From an uncultured Prevotella sp. (GTDB lineage: Bacteria; Bacteroidota; Bacteroidia; Bacteroidales; Bacteroidaceae): DNA of 8,496 nt. How positions within the stretch are numbered: position 1 is the first letter of the stretch; each line of letters begins with the position of its first letter. The DNA lies in NCBI GenBank assembly GCA_945637645.1, contig CALZDK010000086.1, positions 1 through 8,496 on the forward strand. The letters run 5' to 3'. Shown piece by piece: positions 5,418 to 8,496 of the stretch. A program made the translations under genes and the position numbers. The notes beneath the pieces are model-generated. The model saw only the letters and a program-made list of their open reading frames with translations. It was not told the origin of the DNA and made no database searches.

Positions 5418-6991
5418 GCGTGAACAGGGTAGTCGATGGTGTAGTGTAGTCCTCTACATTCCTTTCTCTCAATAGCCCATCGGGTGATGAGATAGCCCAC
5501 GTTTATCATGTTGCGCAGCTCGCAGATGTCGCGGCTTGCCTTCACGCGCTTGAAGAGGTTTTCCGTTTCTTCGTAAAGCATGTCGAGGCGGTCCCACGCA
5601 CGCTTCAGTCGCAGGTCGCTACGCACAATTCCCACATAGTTCGACATTATCTCACCCACTTCCTTCACACTCTGCGTGATGAGAATTTTCTCTTCGTTTG
5701 TCAGTGTGCCCTCGTCGTTCCATTCTGGCACCTTGTCGTTGAAGTCGTAGAGGTCCACATGTTCCAGTGAATGACGTGCAGCTGCATCGGCATATACCAC
5801 AGCCTCTATTAGCGAGTTGCTTGCTAAGCGGTTGCCGCCGTGAAGGCCAGTGCAAGAACATTCTCCGAGGGCATAGAGACGGTCGATGCTCGACAGTCCG
5901 TTGAGGTCCACCTTTATTCCTCCACACATGTAGTGGGCAGCTGGACGCACGGGAATATAGTCGGTTGTGATGTCGATGCCTATCGACTTACATTTCATGT
6001 AGATGTTGGGGAAGTGTCGGCGTGTCTCCTCTGGGTCCTTGTGGGTAACGTCGAGGCACACATGGTCGAGACCGTGTATTTTCATCTCCTTGTCTATGGC
6101 GCGCGCCACTATGTCGCGTGGAGCCAACGAGAGACGTTCGTCGTATTTCTCCATAAACGACTCGCCGTTTGGCAGACGAAGTATGCCGCCGTAGCCACGC
6201 ATTGCCTCTGTGATGAGGAAAGCGGGATGAGTCTCCCCAGGCATATAGAGAGCCGTTGGGTGGAACTGCACAAACTCCATGTCAGCCACCGTTCCTTTTG
6301 CACGATAAACCATTGCCTCTCCGTCTCCAGTGGCGATAACAGGATTCGTTGTGGTCTGATAAACAGCTCCGCAGCCACCGGTACACATCACCGTTACCTT
6401 GCTCAGGTATGTGTCCACCTTCTCAGTGTCTGGGTTCAGCACGTATGCTCCGTAGCAGTGGATATATGGCGTTCGGCGTGTCACTCTTGCTCCAAGATGG
6501 TGCTGTGTGATAATCTCCACGGCGAAATGGTTTTCCTTCACGTCGATGTCCGGACAGTTACGCACCGCCTCCATCAGCCCTCGCTGTATTTCCGCTCCGG
6601 TGTCGTCGGCATGGTGGAGGATGCGGAACTCTGAGTGTCCGCCCTCACGGTGCAGGTCGAACTCGCCGTTTTCCTTACGGTCGAAATTCACGCCCCACTC
6701 CACGAGTTCTTGGATTTGCTCCGGGGCATTCCTCACCACCTGCTCCACTGCCTTGGGATCGGAGATGTAGTCGCCGGCAATCATCGTGTCCTCTATGTGC
6801 TTCTCGAAGTTGTCGAGCTTTAGATTAGTGACCGAAGCCACTCCACCTTGTGCAAACGACGTGTTGGCCTCGTCGAGCGAAGTCTTGCATATCATGCACA
6901 CCTTACCTTTGTGCGCTCTTGCTACCTTAAGGGCGTAACTCATACCGGCAACACCAGCGCCGATAATCAGGAAATCATATTTGAAAACCAT
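5399..6991 (-). CDS. nadB: L-aspartate oxidase
   Basis: NadB is a flavoenzyme that oxidises L-aspartate to iminoaspartate, the first step of de novo NAD synthesis; NadA then condenses it with dihydroxyacetone phosphate. The 530-residue product fits the family. Visible are the Rossmann GAGVAG for FAD (11-16), NTSFAQGGVA (43-52), HREGGHSEFRILHHADDTG (114-132), the catalytic-region HPTALY (244-249), R292 in PRDIVARAID, HYMCGGIKVD (353-362) and GLHGGNRLASNSL (382-394). These distinguish it from succinate dehydrogenase and fumarate reductase flavoproteins, together with the absence of an SdhB/FrdB neighbour. The ATG at 6989-6991 follows a consensus promoter by about 16 nt of leader. NadA and NadC are not in this window. 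The gene is transcribed alone here, convergent with mnmA (19-bp overlap) and divergent from dacB. Confidence 0.95.
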   Translation of the reverse strand: MVFKYDFLIIGAGVAGMSYALKVARAHKGKVCMICKTSLDEANTSFAQGGVASVTNLKLDNFEKHIEDTMIAGDYISDPKAVEQVVRNAPEQIQELVEWGVNFDRKENGEFDLHREGGHSEFRILHHADDTGAEIQRGLMEAVRNCPDIDVKENHFAVEIITQHHLGARVTRRTPYIHCYGAYVLNPDTEKVDTYLSKVTVMCTGGCGAVYQTTTNPVIATGDGEAMVYRAKGTVADMEFVQFHPTALYMPGETHPAFLITEAMRGYGGILRLPNGESFMEKYDERLSLAPRDIVARAIDKEMKIHGLDHVCLDVTHKDPEETRRHFPNIYMKCKSIGIDITTDYIPVRPAAHYMCGGIKVDLNGLSSIDRLYALGECSCTGLHGGNRLASNSLIEAVVYADAAARHSLEHVDLYDFNDKVPEWNDEGTLTNEEKILITQSVKEVGEIMSNYVGIVRSDLRLKRAWDRLDMLYEETENLFKRVKASRDICELRNMINVGYLITRWAIERKECRGLHYTIDYPVHAYDKER

Positions 6992-7013
6992 ATCATTGAT
7001 TTAAATTTCGCTG

Positions 7014-7045
7014 CAAAATTAGATATTTTTATTCATTTATGCAAA
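7014..7045 (-). promoter_or_regulatory. Bacteroidota-type promoter of nadB
   Basis: On the minus strand TTTG (complement of CAAA 7042-7045), 20 nt, then TAATTTTG (complement of 7014-7021) match the consensus. The predicted transcription start near 7007-7009 leaves a leader of about 16 nt before the nadB ATG. No Shine-Dalgarno is visible. Confidence 0.8.
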
Positions 7046-7060
7046 ACGTTTGCCAATATT

Positions 7061-7091
7061 TTTGTTTTTCGGCATAAAATAAGTAATTTTG
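7061..7091 (+). promoter_or_regulatory. Bacteroidota-type promoter of dacB, adjoining the start codon
   Basis: TTTG (7061-7064), a 19-nt spacer and TAATTTTG (7084-7091) match the consensus. The -7 box ends only eight bases before the ATG at 7100, so transcription would start about 2-4 nt upstream of the codon. The -33 boxes of this and the nadB promoter are separated by 15 bp (7046-7060). Confidence 0.78.
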
Positions 7092-7099
7092 CACTCATT

Positions 7100-8407
7100 A
7101 TGAGGAAGAATCTACACATATATATATTTATTGCAGTCCTTTGCACACTGATTTCGGCAAGGGCAAAGGCGCAGACCGTGGGCGACCCCGACGAAGCCCA
7201 GACCGTACACTCGGCAATGACTGCCGACCAAGAAGACTTCGACAGCTTAGGCTGCGACACCCTGGCTTTCGTGCCTTCCACGGGCGACAGCGACTCCGTC
7301 TTCAGTGCGGAGGTGTTGAGACACCGGATCGACAAACTCTTGGAGCATCCGATGTTTGAGACCTCGCAGCTCGGACTCATGGTCTATGACCTCACGGCAG
7401 ACAGCACACTCTACACACGCGGACATCGCCAGTTGCTTCGCCCTGCCTCCACAATGAAACTCATCACCGCCATAGCCACCATCGATAAACTTGGTGGTTC
7501 TTACCAGTTCCGCACCTCTCTCTACTACACAGGAAAAGTGGACAACGGCACTCTCACAGGCGATGTATATTGTGTGGGAGGTTTCGACCCACGTTTCAAC
7601 GCCGACGACCTCAAAGCCTTTGTGGATGGAATAAAGAGCATGGGAGTGGATACCATCAGGGGAAGGATTCTCGCCGACCGCACCATGAAGGACAGCGACA
7701 CGCTGGGAGAAGGATGGTGCTGGGACGACGACAATCCCGTGCTCTCACCACTGTTGGTTTCGAGAAAAGACCTCTTCCTGAGCAGATTTCTCCAGGAACT
7801 GCGCGAGAGCGCAATAGTTGTGGAAGCATCAACGGGCGAAGCGCCACTGCCCAACGGGGCGTTCATAGTCTGCACCCGATTCCACTCCATCGACCAGATA
7901 CTGATGCGCATGATGAAGGATAGCGACAATCTCTATGCCGAGTCGATGTTCTACCAGTTGGCTGCATCGTCGGGCGAGCGTCCCGCAAAGGCAAAGCACG
8001 CCCGAAGGGAGATTGCGCGACTGATAGAGAGAGTGGGGCTTAACCCCTCCAACTACAAGATAGCCGACGGCAGCGGGCTCTCGCTCTACAACTATGTTAC
8101 ACCAGAGCTTGAGGTGGCACTCCTGCGCTATGCCTACCGCAACGCCGACATATATATTCACCTCTATCCCTCGTTGCCTATAGCGGGAGAGGATGGCACG
8201 TTGAAGCGACGCATGCGAGGTGGATTCGCTTCGGGCAACGTACATGCAAAGACAGGCACTCTCACTTGCATCACCTCGCTCGCTGGCTACTGCACTGCCC
8301 CAAACGGTCATGTCCTGGCTTTCTCAATAATAAACCAGGGCGTGATGCACGACAGCAACGGCCGTTCGTTCCAGAACAGGGTTTGCGAGGCAATGTGTAA
8401 ACCGTAG
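7100..8407 (+). CDS. dacB: D-alanyl-D-alanine carboxypeptidase/endopeptidase, PBP4 (DacB) family, peptidase S13
   Basis: This is a penicillin-binding protein that trims or cleaves peptidoglycan peptides in the periplasm. The 435-residue precursor starts MRKN, then a hydrophobic stretch IYIFIAVLCTLISA (about 7-20) and an ARAKAQ-type cleavage region near residue 25, indicating a signal peptide. All three active-site motifs are present: SxxK as S117-T-M-K120 in PASTMK, SxN as S275-D-N277, and KTG at 384-386. The long segment between SxxK and SxN holds the extra domain typical of S13 enzymes, and DGSGLS (323-328) is also characteristic. The frame runs open upstream to 6848, but that part is antisense to nadB and crosses both promoters; the signal peptide and promoter select ATG 7100. 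It ends with TAG followed by a second in-register TAG. A dispersed repeat follows 15 nt downstream. Confidence 0.93.
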   Translation: MRKNLHIYIFIAVLCTLISARAKAQTVGDPDEAQTVHSAMTADQEDFDSLGCDTLAFVPSTGDSDSVFSAEVLRHRIDKLLEHPMFETSQLGLMVYDLTADSTLYTRGHRQLLRPASTMKLITAIATIDKLGGSYQFRTSLYYTGKVDNGTLTGDVYCVGGFDPRFNADDLKAFVDGIKSMGVDTIRGRILADRTMKDSDTLGEGWCWDDDNPVLSPLLVSRKDLFLSRFLQELRESAIVVEASTGEAPLPNGAFIVCTRFHSIDQILMRMMKDSDNLYAESMFYQLAASSGERPAKAKHARREIARLIERVGLNPSNYKIADGSGLSLYNYVTPELEVALLRYAYRNADIYIHLYPSLPIAGEDGTLKRRMRGGFASGNVHAKTGTLTCITSLAGYCTAPNGHVLAFSIINQGVMHDSNGRSFQNRVCEAMCKP

Positions 8408-8422
8408 TAGTTCAAGTAATGA

Positions 8423-8496
8423 ATTTAAGTTTTGGAAGTGTCGTAACCTCCCGATTGTAGGGGCGGACCCATGTGTCCGCCCAATGTCGGAACGAC
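8423..8496 (+). repeat. Right copy of dispersed palindromic repeat
   Basis: Positions 8423-8477 match the inverse of 1-55 at 53 of 55 positions. This copy shows the whole hairpin: GGGCGGAC (8461-8468) pairs with GTCCGCCC (8475-8482) around CCATGT. A second small dyad, GTCG (8486-8489) and CGAC (8493-8496) around GAA, reaches the window end. The element starts 15 nt after the dacB stop. The hairpin is GC-rich and could act as a 3' mRNA barrier, but no T-run follows, so it is not a standard intrinsic terminator. The true outer boundary is unknown because the window ends. Confidence 0.85.

Noticed and set aside
5840..6634. Long plus-strand open frame (264 codons) opposite nadB
   Set aside because: It is entirely antisense to a well-conserved nadB, its translation is low-complexity His/Val/Ser-rich with no family motif, and it has no promoter; it is a shadow of codon bias.
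6848..7099. 84-codon upstream extension of the dacB frame
   Set aside because: It runs antisense through the nadB start and both promoters; the signal peptide at 7100 marks the true start.
7115..7127. Short TA-repeat run in the dacB signal-peptide region
   Set aside because: It is a brief coding low-complexity run (His-Ile-Tyr-Ile) within a hydrophobic segment; no evidence of a functional repeat.
1..8496. A new defence, mobile or biosynthetic gene system
   Set aside because: All seven genes are recognisable conserved housekeeping enzymes with intact motifs and there is no unexplained coding region of useful length.

Overview
The window reads as chromosomal housekeeping DNA from a member of the Bacteroidota, most likely order Bacteroidales and close to Prevotella/Segatella. 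Four divergent or lead genes are preceded by good matches to the Bacteroidota vegetative promoter (TTTG, 19-20 nt, TAnnTTTG). Most starts lack a Shine-Dalgarno sequence, and intergenic spacers are A/T-rich. The protein sequences (for example the RsgA N-terminus GLVIKNTGSWY) resemble Bacteroidales orthologues as I remember them. The genus is an inference, because no rRNA or other marker is present.

Layout. Left edge (1-222): a truncated copy of a dispersed palindromic repeat, then about 110 nt with no gene, then a strong intrinsic terminator serving the minus-strand operon. 223-2498 (minus): metY then cysK, two PLP enzymes that fix sulfide into homocysteine and cysteine. 2499-2744: a divergent regulatory region with one promoter each way and several dyads and direct repeats between them. 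2745-5417 (plus): frr, rsgA and mnmA, a translation cluster (ribosome recycling, 30S maturation GTPase, tRNA 2-thiouridylation). 5399-6991 (minus): nadB, convergent with mnmA and overlapping it by 19 bp. 6992-7099: back-to-back promoters. 7100-8407 (plus): a DacB/PBP4-type D,D-carboxypeptidase with a signal peptide and a nearly leaderless start. Right edge (8423-8496): a second copy of the dispersed repeat, inverted relative to the first.

All seven protein genes appear intact and belong to known families. I see no phage, transposase, CRISPR, tRNA or rRNA, and no convincing new multi-gene system. The unusual material is non-coding. A palindrome-bearing repeat sits at both ends in inverted orientation (53 of 55 positions identical), each copy just downstream of a gene end and in the same orientation relative to that gene. 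Three gene junctions carry unrelated short tandem repeats that all have an 8-bp period; one of them encodes the C-termini of both mnmA and nadB. Because both ends of the sequence fall in the dispersed repeat, the window may be a whole contig whose assembly stopped at repeat copies.

The genes do not form one pathway. MetY/CysK (sulfur assimilation) and MnmA (which uses cysteine-derived sulfur) are loosely linked, and Frr/RsgA/MnmA all act in translation.
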